In this document: positions 22,401 through 34,807 of the stretch, in pieces
Position numbering within the stretch: position 1 is the stretch's first letter
Layout: every line of letters starts with the position of its first letter
NCBI GenBank assembly: GCA_015501075.1
Contig: JADNYJ010000054.1
Coordinates: 124,001 to 188,000 of the forward strand
Origin: Gymnopilus junonius
Lineage: Eukaryota > Basidiomycota > Agaricomycetes > Agaricales > Galerinaceae
DNA: 64,000 bases
Direction of reading: 5' to 3'
Notes under the pieces: model-generated
What the model was told of the DNA's origin: nothing
The model's input: the letters and a program-made list of their open reading frames with translations, nothing else
Database searches by the model: none
Translations under genes and position numbers: made by a program

Positions 22401-25400
22401 AGCTAGATTCGGAAAGGTCGAAGTTGCGAGCGCCAACCACGTATGGTAAGGCCAATGAAAAAGGACAAGCAGGTTGTATGAGTCCTTCGATCGAGTCCTT
22501 TGCTTCTCGAGGGCCTCCTAAAAAGGGAAAATGAAACCAAAAAAGAGGTATTCGAGCGCCCACGACCTCCAAGTTACTAGGAGTCATGAACAGGGCAGCG
22601 AAAAGTGGAAATTCTTAAACCTTCACCAGATCTCTCAATGACCAGTACCTAGGAAGCCAGCGCCCCGCGAGTGAGCTACAAAGCGAGTATCCTCCCATTC
22701 ACGCGTTTTCTTCAACCTGAGCTTTCGAGGCCGTGTAGAGACATCCGATGAACAAAACAGTGACTTCGTCGAACACCTGGATTCTCACCTACAGCTGTCA
22801 ACAACCGATGCGCTATTCGTCATTCTTGGGATGCTATTGAAACGTTTAGACCGAAATGAGCGATCTACTCCAAGCAAGCGCTCATAAACCATACCACCAC
22901 TTCAGGGTGCCCACACGTTCATGAGCTTCGCCAAGACATCATTTATTGTTGCACTAGACAGCGAGATCCTCTCACACCCCATGTCGCCTTCAAACCCGAG
23001 AGCTTCATGGTCGGGTGGAAGGACTTCTTTTCATTTTACAACGGGCGAACCGACCAGTAAACGTAGTAAGCAGGTGTCAACGTTTGATGAAGGGTTGCGA
23101 GAAGGGAAGCAAACAAGCAAAAGTCAAGACGATTTGCGAAGGGCGCAGGATATTTCAGAACAACGCTGGTACGCAACGTCTTTATGTTATGGAACTAACC
23201 TGACTTTGATGTGGCAGAAGGGCAATCTAGCTTTGCTTCATACCTTTTCCAAAGCTATAAGCTTCATCATCTGGTGCTGCACGTTGGGGGGCGTGAATGA
23301 GGTCAAAATTGAACGGCTTCCATAAGATGATGTAGAATATCCAGCAGTGGATATCTTACGATGGACACGCATACCGCCACCGCCGCCAACATGTAGATAT
23401 GATGCATTTCTAGGGCGCTGATCTGATTAGCGAGACCGGGAGCCAGTGAGAGCAGGTGGGATTTGGATATCGAAAGGACTGCGCGTGCAAGGTGATCTGA
23501 AGGTGGCAAGGGACGGTTCCTGGAATGGATGTCGGTAGCGCTAGCGACGCCACCACCATGCAAGGGAAAAGCGTCCACGAATCAACAAAATGAAATGGAA
23601 GAAAATCATGCGATAAGCATGTCCATTAAGAAGGTTGAAGTGGGTGTATTATTGGACCACATACTACGACTTTGGACGATGTTATGAGCAACAGTGCCAA
23701 AGTGTCGTCACGATTGATATGTTGTGGCCATCATGTATGACATCCATGAGGTCAACGTCTCGCCTCGCCCCGAATCGACGCTGGCTTTTTTCAACTCACC
23801 ACGATCTCGAACGACGCTTCCAATTCTTCTCTTTTCTGAACTCGCCAACGCCCATATGCATGCAATCATGTATACGTTAGCCTGAATCATTGGGATCAGT
23901 CTTATCAAGCCGAGGAGAAACAAATAGCTTTTATCATACTACATATCTTTATGCATGTCCGCAGGGCGCAGACTCCAGGGAGAAGAGCTATTTCTGAAAG
24001 TTGAATGGATTCGGCCACAGGCAACTGTGCTGGAAAGGGTTTTCGGCCGTTCGGTCCTCACTGGGCCCTGGCAGGTCGTGGCGTGGCGTATTTAAGGTTT
24101 AAATTCATAGTCCACACCCTGTTTCCCCAGAGTCGGTAGTCTATTCATATTTCAATTGCAAATATAAATTGAATGTGGGGTAAAAAAAAACGCTTCTTTG
24201 AAAGATGGCTGTTCTATGCAGTACCCCGTTGCCCCGTGGGCTGGTCACGAAGTGCGATCTACGCCTGCGCTGGGGAAATATAGCGTCAGTCATTACGCAC
24301 CAAGAGGTTAATATTGTACGTACTCATTGCGAGAGCGCTGGAGCCGGTGTCACTTTGGCGGCGTTGTCTGTGATTTTGACTGCTGACCAGCCCCGAAAAT
24401 ATTAGGTCCCGACAGCCCAGAGAAGAGGTCAGCTTTCCGGACCATAGAATTCACCCGCGTCTGCCATAGATGATAAAGGTTGACAGTGTCCATAAGACAG
24501 TTTACTAAGCATCGGAGAGGAACAGTCAAAGATACTCGTGGTCAGTAGTCGGTGCAACGTGTAACGTTGATCAAATCTCCCCCACGGGCTTACACGACAG
24601 CCTTGCTCGCATAGGCTGTCAGAAATAAATCCGACTACACTTCGTATTTACATAGGTCTGTGTTGTTGCATCGAATTCTAGCTCAAGACCCAGTAATACG
24701 GTGATGACAGGAAGCCGGAGCACGGTGTCAACCTTACACATAAAGAATAACCCATTAGAAGAGTCCAGTAAGCCAATTAAGCATTGCTGAACGGGAAATT
24801 GTGCCTTCTGATGGATGGCTGCTTACTTTCCCGGGACCTCTCCGTGTAATTTCGAGGGCGTTGTGGAGCATGATATCATTCCGACCATGGCGCAGCAAAA
24901 GGATAGTAGAAATTTCAAAGAGGACTGCATAGTCGGCTGGTGTCCCATTAGCTCAAGGAAATGCACAATCTTGTCTATTAGCGCCCAAAAAATTTCGAAA
25001 GAGGTGATTCCAAGAGGGGTCCATGAGAAGAGCACCAAAGTATCGAAAAACAAGCTCGAATTGCGGACATCATCGATGACCTTAGATCATGTCATGCATG
25101 ATGTATCGCCCGAATTCGATTGCGGCGATTATACAGGGGAGAGCGGCCGTAAGGATGCGGATGAAAGAAGATGAAAGAGAGTCTGAGATAGAGGATAAGA
25201 GGATTGAAAGAATGAGTTCGAGAACAGAGATATTCTGGTGTAAGACCTAGGCCAAGCTGGAAGGCACACACCCGAAGGGCTCCGGGAAAGAGGCGGTGAC
25301 GAATCTGAGGGCCGAGATTAAGTTTGAGAAGCCGACCACCAAAAGGGGAATGTCGCCGATTGCACGTGCGTCACGACCGATCACAACAAGAAATGTTGGA

Positions 25401-26140
25401 CATAAATAGTCTTGCTCACTGCGGGCTGGGCCCGATAAATATTTCCCTCCTTGCTGCACGGCTCTCGCTTGTCTGGGTCTCGCCTTGACCGCCACTGCCT
25501 CTGGGGCTTTCTGTCATTTTTCTGGGGGCTCTCTGTTCTTCTGTTTTTCTATTGGTCTTCTGTCGCACTTCTTCTCGAGCCCAATCACGTCCCGGTCTGC
25601 ATTTTTCCATTTATTATCACAAGGTCGTCCTGGAGGCTAATTGTTATATATTTCCTACCTTTGTCACCTAGGTCCACGAGCAGAGCTTCATCTGCAGCGT
25701 ACCTCTTCCGAGTTTGACGCATACGGAGCGCCATCCGACTAACATTAGCACCTTCTACTTGATAGGAGGTCGACAGGCTAGAGGGTCCCCAAAAGTGTGT
25801 GCGCCATCATGTCATCCCCGCCTTTGCTTACCAGTGCCCTTATCGCTCCCTATTCAGAATTTACACGCGTTGACCCTAATCTCCACTTAGGAGAAGGCGT
25901 TATCGCTTGCTCGTGGCGCGCAACAACCAATCAGGGAAGGTATTGGAATTTCACACAGCATCGCCATATCAATTTTGGTGTGCTTGCGCTATTTGATATC
26001 CCTTCTATTCATCTATATGTGAGTTGGGATCACTTATTCCTCGACTTGGACCAACCATATTCACCCCGCCCCACTTGCAGCCTTCTTTACGCCATTCCGC
26101 CCTTCCCCTTCTTTTTTCCACTCCAAACTCGAGGCTTTAG
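19475..26140. other. Large gene-poor region
   Basis: About 6.7 kb without a gene I can name. Many 60-130-codon open frames exist on both strands, none with a recognisable family. Possible decayed coding pieces include plus-strand fragments at about 22,290-22,400 and 22,770-23,080 (one reads HVAFKPESFMVGWKDFFSFY) and minus-strand hydrophobic frames at about 24,820-25,155 and 25,247-25,495. The last ~700 bp before 26141 are pyrimidine-rich and likely the promoter and leader of the CBM21 gene. Confidence 0.4.
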
Positions 26141-28890
26141 ATGATTGCAACCATCACCGCCCAGTCCTATAAGATGGACAAGGACCAAAACCGTTTTTCA
26201 AACATGGCTGGAGCACCTCTGCCAATGATTCCTCGTCGTGCCTCCTCATCATCTCGGCATACCTTGACACCCTCCCCATCGTTGCCTCTTCCTGCCAAAA
26301 ATTCACTTTCGTCTTTTGCGTCCAGCTCTAGCTCGACGACAATCACGATGATCACTCCTGCCACTCCTCCGAAGCATGATTCGGATTCGAGTTCGTCGAG
26401 CTCGAGTCTGTCAGATGAAACAAGGCCAACTATTCGGACAAGGCGGTCGCGCGGTATGCTGAACAAAGCAGCCTCTTCTTCAGAGTGGCCAACGCATGTT
26501 CCTACCCAGACGGGCAGCCCCACCGACTCCCAAAAATTTGTGGCTTTCCCGTCTCGGGACGACAATACCGCTTCAATATCTCAAACGTCCTCCTCATCCC
26601 CTTCTCGCCCCCTACTTTACACTCCTGGCATGTCTCTACGTTTATGCATAGATTCCATTAAAGGACGCGACGTCTCACAATCCAATGTCTCACATTTTGC
26701 CGGGCCTTCAACGCAGACTTCCCAATCTGCCTCTTCCTTGTGCGACCCTCTGGCCCCAGAGAAAATCGTTCGCAAAAAGTCTGGTCAGCTGGTCAAGCCT
26801 TCTCTCAAGACTTCGCGGTCCAATTCGCTTTCTGTCTATACGCTTCCTCTGTCGAGCAAGAGTGAGCCGACGACGCCTACTAGCAAAGCCGTACATTTTG
26901 ATTCAAAGCTGGAGCACGTCAAATTGTTCTTGGCTGAGCAAAAGCCCCTCGCCGTCTCACGCGATGGAAGCCCCACTGACGACACCAGTGGGACAGAGAG
27001 TGATTTCCCCGGATTCATATTCGGCGGCAACAGCGACGGAGCAAGTGAAGACAGGCGCCCGAAGAAGAAACTGCTTATGCAGGTCGTAAACATGCCTATG
27101 CGGGTCAACCTAAATTCGGATGTGGCGCTCGAGGAAATGGTATTGTCTGCGGAGGCCACGAGCATCCTAGGCAAAGTGCGCGTCCGGAACATCGCCTACG
27201 CCAAGTCGGTTGCTGTCCGGTTCACTTTTGATTCTTGGCAGACAACGAGCGAGGTGACGGGCAAGTATGTGGCGAGTCTTTCCAGCGAGTTTGATGGGTT
27301 CTCGTTTTCCATCCGCCTGAACGATTTGTTGGCAACGATTGAGGGCAAGACGCTCATTGTTGCCATCAAGTATATGGTTGAAGGGAAGGAGATATGGGAT
27401 AACAACTTTGGGCATAATTATCTGGCGACGTTTAAGAAGACCAAGATGTCCAAGGAGGATCAGCCTTCATCACCTACCAAAAAGGTGATGCTGCTTTCCT
27501 CGGAAGATGAGGCGGACATGGCGGATCTGAAGAACAAGTTGGAGAAGGTGGTGCAGGGGAAGGATCGTCCTGCTTCTGGTCCAACCTTCCGCCGGCCGGC
27601 ACAGTCGCCTGCATCCGCTGACCCTGATATCACTTCATTCCGCTCCAGCGCATCATTTGCCTCTCGCTATGATTTTTCTGCCTCCTTCAAAAGTTCATGG
27701 AACCCAGACAAGACATTCTCGTCGACCTCTTCAATGCACACCAGGACTCGATCATTCCCTCTCTCCTCAACCAAAAGCGGGAATGGCAGCCCAGTTCCAT
27801 GGCCGCAGAAAAGACCCTCGGATCTATATGCCCTCAGGCGGGCTTCTCCTCCTGTGTCCATCCCGGTCGCCTCTCCTACTCAAGGCAAAGCTGCCCCACC
27901 AGGATCTCCTCGGGATTTGGGTGAAGATGTGTACTCCCCTCTTCGATCGCCGTTGGAGCTCGAGGACCCGCCTTTCCCTGTTCTTCAACCGCAGCAGGCT
28001 TCAACCCAGTCTCGCTCAGCGAGAAATCAGAGTCGGCGGGGTTATTTCGATTTGTCGGTCCCCTCTGGTACCGGTTCACTGAGGAGAACACCACCTGGTA
28101 CGCCAAGGTCGCCTGGCGAGGACGTATACCTCGGATCTCCACATAGATTCAATTCTTTCCCTTCAATGGAGACAACTTCCTCTTCATCTTCCTTCTCGTC
28201 CTTCACATCTGTCGCCTTGTCCTCTTCTTTCCTGCGGGATGCTACGCCAAAGCAGTCGAGGAACCGAAGGAGCGCCTCCACCTCGCCTGTCCGCGTTTTG
28301 CGCGAGGAGGTGGAGTCTGTGCGTGTGGACATGAATGTAGAGGAAGGATCCGGAGGAGATAGTGCGCTTTCCACCCCGTCAATGTCTACTCCTAGTTCAT
28401 CCCGCGAGTCTTCGCCCTCGCCGACTGAGCTGTTCATGAGCATGGTTGACGAGGAGAATGCGTTGAGTCCGGAGACTCATTATCGGCAATTCTTGAACAA
28501 GTGAGTTTCATATCATCTTTAACTGCTCAGTGCCATTCTCATTCGAATCTTTCTTTCTATTCCAGGTTCTGCTTCTTCACTGGACCAGGCTCAACCATCA
28601 CCTCAGACGCCTCTTACACCTACCCAGACGAAACCATCCCGCGCACGCGCTCCGCTTCTGAAATCGAGGAACTGCTCTCTGGGATCTCACCCCGCCTTCA
28701 GGCCATAGCCAACGGGACTGCCGGTACTGCTATCGGCGCTTCACCTCTGTTATCGCCATCGCGCTCTCCAAGTTTAGATGACTTGATGTTGGGCAGCAAG
28801 ATTCAGAGTAGTGGGTCATTGACGCCTACAGTTTCGCGGTTGTCATTTGCTAGACTGGCATCACAGCAGGGCACACCTGTGCTTGCTTGA
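26141..28890 (+). CDS. CBM21-containing PP1 glycogen-targeting regulatory subunit
   Basis: Likely a Gac1/PIG2-type regulator that docks protein phosphatase 1 onto glycogen to activate glycogen synthase. Exons 26141-28500 and 28566-28890 (65-nt intron). Long Ser/Pro-rich disordered N-terminus; a PP1-binding RVxF-type motif in KAVHFD (about residue 250); then the CBM21 domain (about residues 330-430): VRNIAYAKSVAVRFTFDSW, SEFDGFSF, IKYMVEGKEIWDNNFGHNY. After another low-complexity region with several phosphorylation-type SPR/TPP sites, the end of exon 1 and exon 2 join as HYRQFLNKFCFFTGPG, a conserved element in basidiomycete homologues as I recall them. An internal in-frame ATG (26174) is an alternative start. 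Intact frame. Confidence 0.85.
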
Positions 28891-29760
28891 TGCTTGGTCT
28901 CATCGGCATCTAGGCCCGGTTATCCTGTGGTGTTTTGACACCTCGAAAAAACTCCCATATGCGGAGGCGGTACGGTATGGTGTGATGACGGTGGCTATGG
29001 CTTTTTTGCATTCCGGCAATTCACGATTCCTTCATGATTACGATGATTTTTTACGACTACAATTCGTCACTCACGGTGTTTGGGACCCGAAATTGTTCGA
29101 CGACAACCCAGAAGGCCTTTTTCGGGATATCGAACATACGAAATATCGCGAACCCGACAACCCTTTTCCTCCTTTTTTTTTTCTGTACCATATATTCATC
29201 ACCCCCATTCCCCATCTTTCACCTGGTTCTCTCTTCTTTTATCCAGTGTGTGTATATTTAGTCTTTCTCTGGCATCCATCTCTCGTCTCATCTCGTTCCG
29301 CTCCATTACATCGGCTGTCGCATGGACAAAGAGACCAAGCTTGTGTGTTCCCGTTTCTGTTCCCATCTCCCATCTCCCATTTTCCCTTGTCTTTCTTGGG
29401 GATTTTTCTCTCTCTTTTTCCCTATGTCCTCCGTCTCTATCTCCATTTCTGCATCGCATATACAGGTCTCTCGTCCCTTGTCTGATTATTTATTAGTATA
29501 TCATGATTCATCTTTATCTCTACTCTTATTCCTTGTACTATTAGCAATGATCACATCCTCGGTACAATACATATACATACGAATTCTGCAACGTTTACGT
29601 ACGGTTCTATATAGGACTTTCATTTTTTACGCTACGGTAGTCTTTATTTCTGCTCACTTTTGCCAAGTAGAGGCATTCGAAGCACAATGAATTGATGATT
29701 CTTTTGATGATTACAAAAAGTGACTCAGACTAGTTGCCCCAGTAGAACCTACACCGACCC
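28891..29760. other. Convergent 3' space, pyrimidine-rich
   Basis: Between the CBM21 gene (plus) and the GH30 gene (minus). C/T-rich tracts at 29160-29470 create long but compositionally biased open frames. No gene recognised. Confidence 0.4.
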
Positions 29761-31295
29761 TTACAGACTGATGTTATCCACCTCAAAGGTCTGTATGACG
29801 TTCTGGTCGAAATACGACCAGAATTCGGTCCCGCTGATATAAGTATCGCTGTAAGCCGCATACTGCTCCGAGCTCGTAAAGTGCGTCGACCACCTAGGCA
29901 CCAACGCCCCAGTACTCGACGGCTGGCTGAACTTCGACAGATCAAAATTAATATACTGCGCCGCGCCAAAATTAGCCGCCACAATAATCAACTTGCGATT
30001 CGTCGCGTCATAAGCAGCAGCTACAGTATCGCTCAACGAACCAGTATTAAGAATCCGCATGCCCTCGCGGACATGTCGTGTAAAATGCGCTAGGACGTAA
30101 TGTTTCTTGGCGACGGAGGAGAGCGAGTTCGAGGTGATATCGCCCTGGATGAGACCCCACCCCGAGCCATCGATAGCTTGCCAGTACACCCACGCGACGG
30201 GGTGCAGCCATCCGAAATCGAGCAGGAGGTCCTGTGCGAGTGATTGGCCTGTAGCGTCCGCGTCCCCGTATTCGCTGTTCCAGATCTGCAGCCCCGCGGA
30301 AGAGGCGGCGGTGTATAGCAGATCCCGACGGCCGCCGGTGTCCTGGTACCCGTGCACGTTGATCCTGCCGATGTTGGCCCGCGTGGTGGAGTTGAAGGCG
30401 GTCCAGGTGGAGGTGGCAAGGTCGTATGTGTTTTCGTCGGACGCGGAGACGAGGGTGGATGTGAGCCCGCGTTTGTTGAGTTCGGAGCGGAGGTAGATGA
30501 TGACTTGCATTTGGGTTGCGGTGCTGAAGTGGCTTCCTTCTTGGTTGTTTGTGGCGGTCCACCAGGCGGAGCTGGGTTCGTTGAAGGGCTCGACGGAGGA
30601 GAATGTGATGCCCCAGTTGTCGTGCGCGTATTTGGCGATTGTGGCGAGGTAGACGGCGTGGTTCTGGATATTCCATGATTGAATGTTTTCACCTACAAAT
30701 CATGAAATTACATGAATTAACAGTATTCCGCATACGACAAGAATAGGGAACAGTACTTACCACCGCCAGAGGCTCCAGCAGGGTTATGGTTGCTGCACAT
30801 CCACCACATCGGCGAGTTGGAGAACAGCTCGAACCGATTCGCCCCCCGCGCTTTGGCCAACGCCATCATACTTCGCTGATTCGCATCCACGCCCCAACTC
30901 CAACTCGCCGACGTCGGGTCCGCACTGGCCCAGTCGATCCAGTACCCGTCCATCATCCTACTGGTAGGAATACTATTCGAGGCCATCGTAGTCCCATTGA
31001 CGCTGTTTGAACTGCATGCGCCGGCGTTGTACCGTGCGATGTTAAACCCCAACCCAGGTACGCTAGCGCCGTTGAAGGTGGGCGTGTTGAGAGAGAAGAA
31101 GATATCGGCCAAGTCGCTCCTGGTGCCGAATGCTTTGCCCCACCACGCGAGGGAGACACCCCATCCTTGCCATGTCCCGAAATTGGACGTTGGGTCGATG
31201 GTGGTGGTGGAGTCAGCCGCTGCAGGGCTTGGCACCAGCACAGTACCAACCAAAGCGAGAAGACCTGTGTAGCGGCTCAAGAGGACTGATTTCAT
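29761..31295 (-). CDS. GH30 endo-beta-1,6-galactanase-like hydrolase
   Basis: Secreted glycoside hydrolase that cleaves beta-1,6-galactan or related chains. Two exons, 31295-30761 and 30692-29761 (68-nt intron), 1467 nt, 488 residues. Signal peptide at the start (LLALVGTVLVPSPAAA). GH30 landmarks: GTWQGWGVSLAWWGKAFG, GFNIARYNAG, FELFSNSPMWWMCSN, the acid/base Glu in VEPFNEPSS, the nucleophile Glu in LQIWNSEYGD, and VYWQAIDGSGWG. The C-terminal beta domain has IIVAANFG. A near-TATA GATAAAAG word lies on the minus strand at about 31348-31341, some 46 bp upstream of the start. The subfamily (GH30_5-like) is inferred from similarity of the landmarks. GC content is higher than in the neighbours. 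Intact. Confidence 0.88.
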
Positions 31296-32442
31296 AGAGG
31301 ATCCTTCCAGTGGGGAGTTTCGACGGCGCTGCGTGCTTCCCTTTTATCCGTTTTCGAACTCGTTGAGATCATGATGATGTAGGCTTGAGGGAGACGAACT
31401 GTCGGTGCCTTTGGGAAGAAGTGGCTGTTGAGAAGCAGCAGCGAAGGAATCTAATGACCCCTTGCATGCGAGGTTAAACAGAGGAAGCACCGGGTCCGAG
31501 GTCAGGTGTGTATGCTGCCGAGTGAGATGCGCGCTGCGGCTGCATGATGATGTAAAGGATTCAATGCACCCAAGCTGAAGAAGTGTGACCTAGCGAAGAA
31601 GAAGGCCGTTAGCTGTAGCAGCGGTAGTATAGCGCAAAAGCATACGGAATGTTGCTAACATGATCGCGCAGTAACCTGCAATTCCTTTGAGCAAACAAGG
31701 CTGGGAAGGCTATACGGCCTTCATGGTCAGGAAACAAGACCGTATTGCCGTTTACTAGTTTCCTGCGAATTGAAGAGAGGTTGATGTTGTAATCGATGCG
31801 GTCATACTTGGTCAGATAGTTTCGGCCGGGCTTCCGAAGGCGCCTCGGATGTCAACGGACACCGCCCCAGTCACCGAAAGGCGCGTATTCCGAGCGCCAA
31901 CTCGAGCTCTTTCCGGCTGCCGAAATTTCTGTTTTTGGTTGACGCAAGGGGCGGAAATACCTCTTATGTATGTGGAAGGAATACAAGGCGCGGGCGGTGT
32001 AACCCTAATGATTCGGATATATCATTATGTACGCGCCTCACCATGGAATAAAACCGTTATTGACCAATTTATTCGGAAACGGATCGGAAAGGAGAAACAC
32101 ATAAAAAAGGTATATAAGGCAGCTTTGTTCGCATCACTTTTACATACACAGCGCCTCAAGAGGAAGAATCTGAATTACAGGCCAAGCTATTTACTTCCAA
32201 GCCATCTGATAAGATAACGGGTAAATTACATTTTTTCATCGGATTTCGAGTCACGGAGATTTGAGGTGAGAGAGGATATAAACGCCTTCTCCCAAGCCCG
32301 AGATTTCCTTGCCATGCTCATATCCTTTTCCTTTTCCTTTTCGTGTCGGGGGTAGTTGTCTATCCTCGCTGCACATAGTCCATCCCACCACCTACCTTTA
32401 ATTCCATTCCATTCAATCCACCCCAACCTCATTTAATCTCAA
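31296..32442. other. Divergent promoter region of GH30 and PRO1
   Basis: No gene recognised. A plus-strand frame at 31849-32217 (122 codons) has no family features. Confidence 0.4.
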
Positions 32443-34218
32443 ATGCCTCAAATCCTCCGTGAACGAATACCGCCCACCACCATCGTAATCAAACTCGGTC
32501 ATTCCTTTCCCTCTTCATACCTAAGCAGCCAGTCCTAACTATTCTTTTCTTTTCCATTTACAGGCACGTCCTCCATCGTCCACGAGACCACCCACCAGCC
32601 TCTGCTTTCCACCCTCTCCGCGGTTGTCGAGACCGTTGTCGAGCTCAAGCGATATGGACATAAAGTCGTCCTCGTCAGCTCCGGAGCTATCGGGGTTGGA
32701 CTGCGACGTATGGATATGGAGACCAGGCCGAAGAGTGTTTCTGGGAAACAGGTGAAGCTTTTTTCACCTTGTATTGGCCTGGTTCTGGCCTTTACTGATC
32801 TGCAAGCTGAGCAGGCGTTAGCGGCTATTGGTCAAGGACGGTTGATTGCGTTGTGGGATAACTTGTTCGGTCAATTGGAGCTTCCTATTGCTCAGGTCTT
32901 GTTGACGAGACCAGATATCTCGGACGTATGTGTTTTTTTCCTTTGTCTGTTCTATTCCATTAAGACGCGAATTTTTCACTTAGCGGACACGGTATTTCAA
33001 TGCAGTCAATACATTGAAAGAGCTATTAGACATGGGTGTCGTTCCGATTGTCAATGAGAATGATACCGTGTCAGTTAGTGTGAGTTGATGTTTCTCCAAT
33101 GATTTTATATTCTGGAATATCTGCTGATGTTCTGCTGCAGGAAATAAAATTTGGAGACAATGATACACTATCAGCAATCACAGCATCCATGATCCAAGCA
33201 GACTATCTTTTCCTGCTAACGGACGTCGATGGATTGTATACCACCAATCCGAGGAAAGATCCAAATGCCAAACTGATTGAAACCGTCAATTCCGTCTCGG
33301 ACATTCGCAGTCAAGGTAAGAACAATTCCAATGCCTGTGCCAAATACTTACGACACATCATCATATTCCAGTGAGCACGACGACGCTAGGCTCAAGCCTA
33401 GGTACAGGCGGAATGGAGACCAAACTCATCGCCTCAGAAATTTCCACAGCTGCAGGTGTAACCACCGTCATCACCTCCAGCAAAAACCCTCCCTCCATAT
33501 TCGACATTATCGAATACGACATGTACCAATCCGGCAAAATGCCGCTTAACGGATCCTCCTCCTCCCCGCACACTCCACCCTTCCGTCCCCCACACACGCT
33601 ATTCAAAGCCTCCCCCGAACCTATGCGCGACCTCAAAGCATGGACGAGCCACACGCTCAACCCCTCGGGAAGCATCGTCATCAACACCAACGCACACCAC
33701 GTCCTCTCCAAAAAGGAGTCGAACGGCCAACTCCTCGCTGCAGGCGTCATCGGCGTGATAGGCGTCTTCGCTGCAGGCCAAGCGGTCCGGATCGTCGTGC
33801 GCAAACAGGTTGGACAGGATGAGGAGGTGGAAGAAGAGAAGAGGGAGTATTTGAGAGCGTTGGAGACCCCTGGGACGCCGACGAGTGGGCTGCCGTTGCC
33901 TGTGTCGGAGTATCATCATGATGCTTCGGAGGTGGTACATGTGCTTGGAGGCGCGGGTAGGGGTGGGTTTTCGGACGATGATGTCGTGGAAGTTGGGCGG
34001 GGGTTGGCGAATTATAATTCAGCGCAGATTATGGCGGTGAAGGGGTTGAATAGGTGCATTATTTTTTTTTTCATGGCCTGTTTTCTGGAATTCTGATATC
34101 GGGTTTGTTACCTTTTCCTAGTTCTTTTTTGCCCCAAATTTTGGGGTACGCCGATACTGAACACGTTGTTGAGAATATTACGATTCGGGTCCCTGTGTGG
34201 CAGGCGAGCAGTCATTGA
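32443..34218 (+). CDS. PRO1: Glutamate 5-kinase
   Basis: First step of proline synthesis: ATP-dependent phosphorylation of glutamate to gamma-glutamyl phosphate in the cytosol. Seven exons: 32443-32497, 32564-32751, 32815-32925, 32984-33079, 33141-33315, 33372-34053 and 34122-34218, 1404 nt, 467 residues. Amino-acid-kinase motifs: [55 protein letters not shown] and [15 protein letters not shown]-terminal PUA domain follows ([20 protein letters not shown]..., [10 protein letters not shown]) and ends [17 protein letters not shown]. An insertion of about 60 residues within the PUA region, partly acidic, makes this part longer than in yeast Pro1. The last exon was placed from the [10 protein letters not shown] join. 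Intact. Confidence 0.95.
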
Positions 34219-34807
34219 GTAACGGTGCAAGTGGGTCTTTTGGATTCATTTCCTCGGCACGGGGTTTTCTTTCCTTCCATCTTCCCTGTCGCCTGCGTGT
34301 TTCTCATCTGCTGTACTTTACATCCTTTGACTATGTTCTTTTTTGCATGCTTATCTACTACGTCCCTCATTAATGTCATCCATATAGATATTTCTAGTAG
34401 ACTAGATACTATTCACAAATAGTAACACCCTCGACTGGCCGAGACTAATTGCATAGCCATCTTTTTGATTGACCGTTTCATCAACATGACCATCTCTCAT
34501 TGGCGTTGTGCTCAGCGGCAACGAGCAACGTTCGCACATGTTCACACCAGGCCGACCAATAACGAGAAAGGTTACGGAATGGACGAGGCGCTGGGAGGTC
34601 CGGCACAGGCATTCCGGTGGCTGTGACGCTTATTTGGGGAAAGCAAACAAATGTGATTCTGTGATAATTTTTGTCTCTGGCGCATCTCCCGCTTTTTCTG
34701 TTTTTCTGCTTTGTTTCGGTAACACCATCCTTTCTCCTCTCCTTGATGCAATTGCAGTAGTTTATATATTCTCCTCCTTTTTTATTCTCCTTCGCTGTCA
34801 ATCCATT
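34219..34807. other. Intergenic / PRS promoter
   Basis: Tandem spacing between PRO1 and PRS. T-rich in the second half, no gene recognised. Confidence 0.4.

Noticed and set aside
26167..28443. Antisense frames across the CBM21 gene
   Set aside because: Shadows produced by Ser-rich codon bias of the sense gene.
29160..29470. Open frames of up to 212 codons downstream of the CBM21 gene
   Set aside because: Caused by a pyrimidine-rich stretch; Ser/Phe/Leu/Pro-only composition, no start context or splice structure.
30047..30692. Long GC-rich frames overlapping the GH30 gene on both strands
   Set aside because: Composition shadows of the GH30 second exon, which carries the catalytic motifs.
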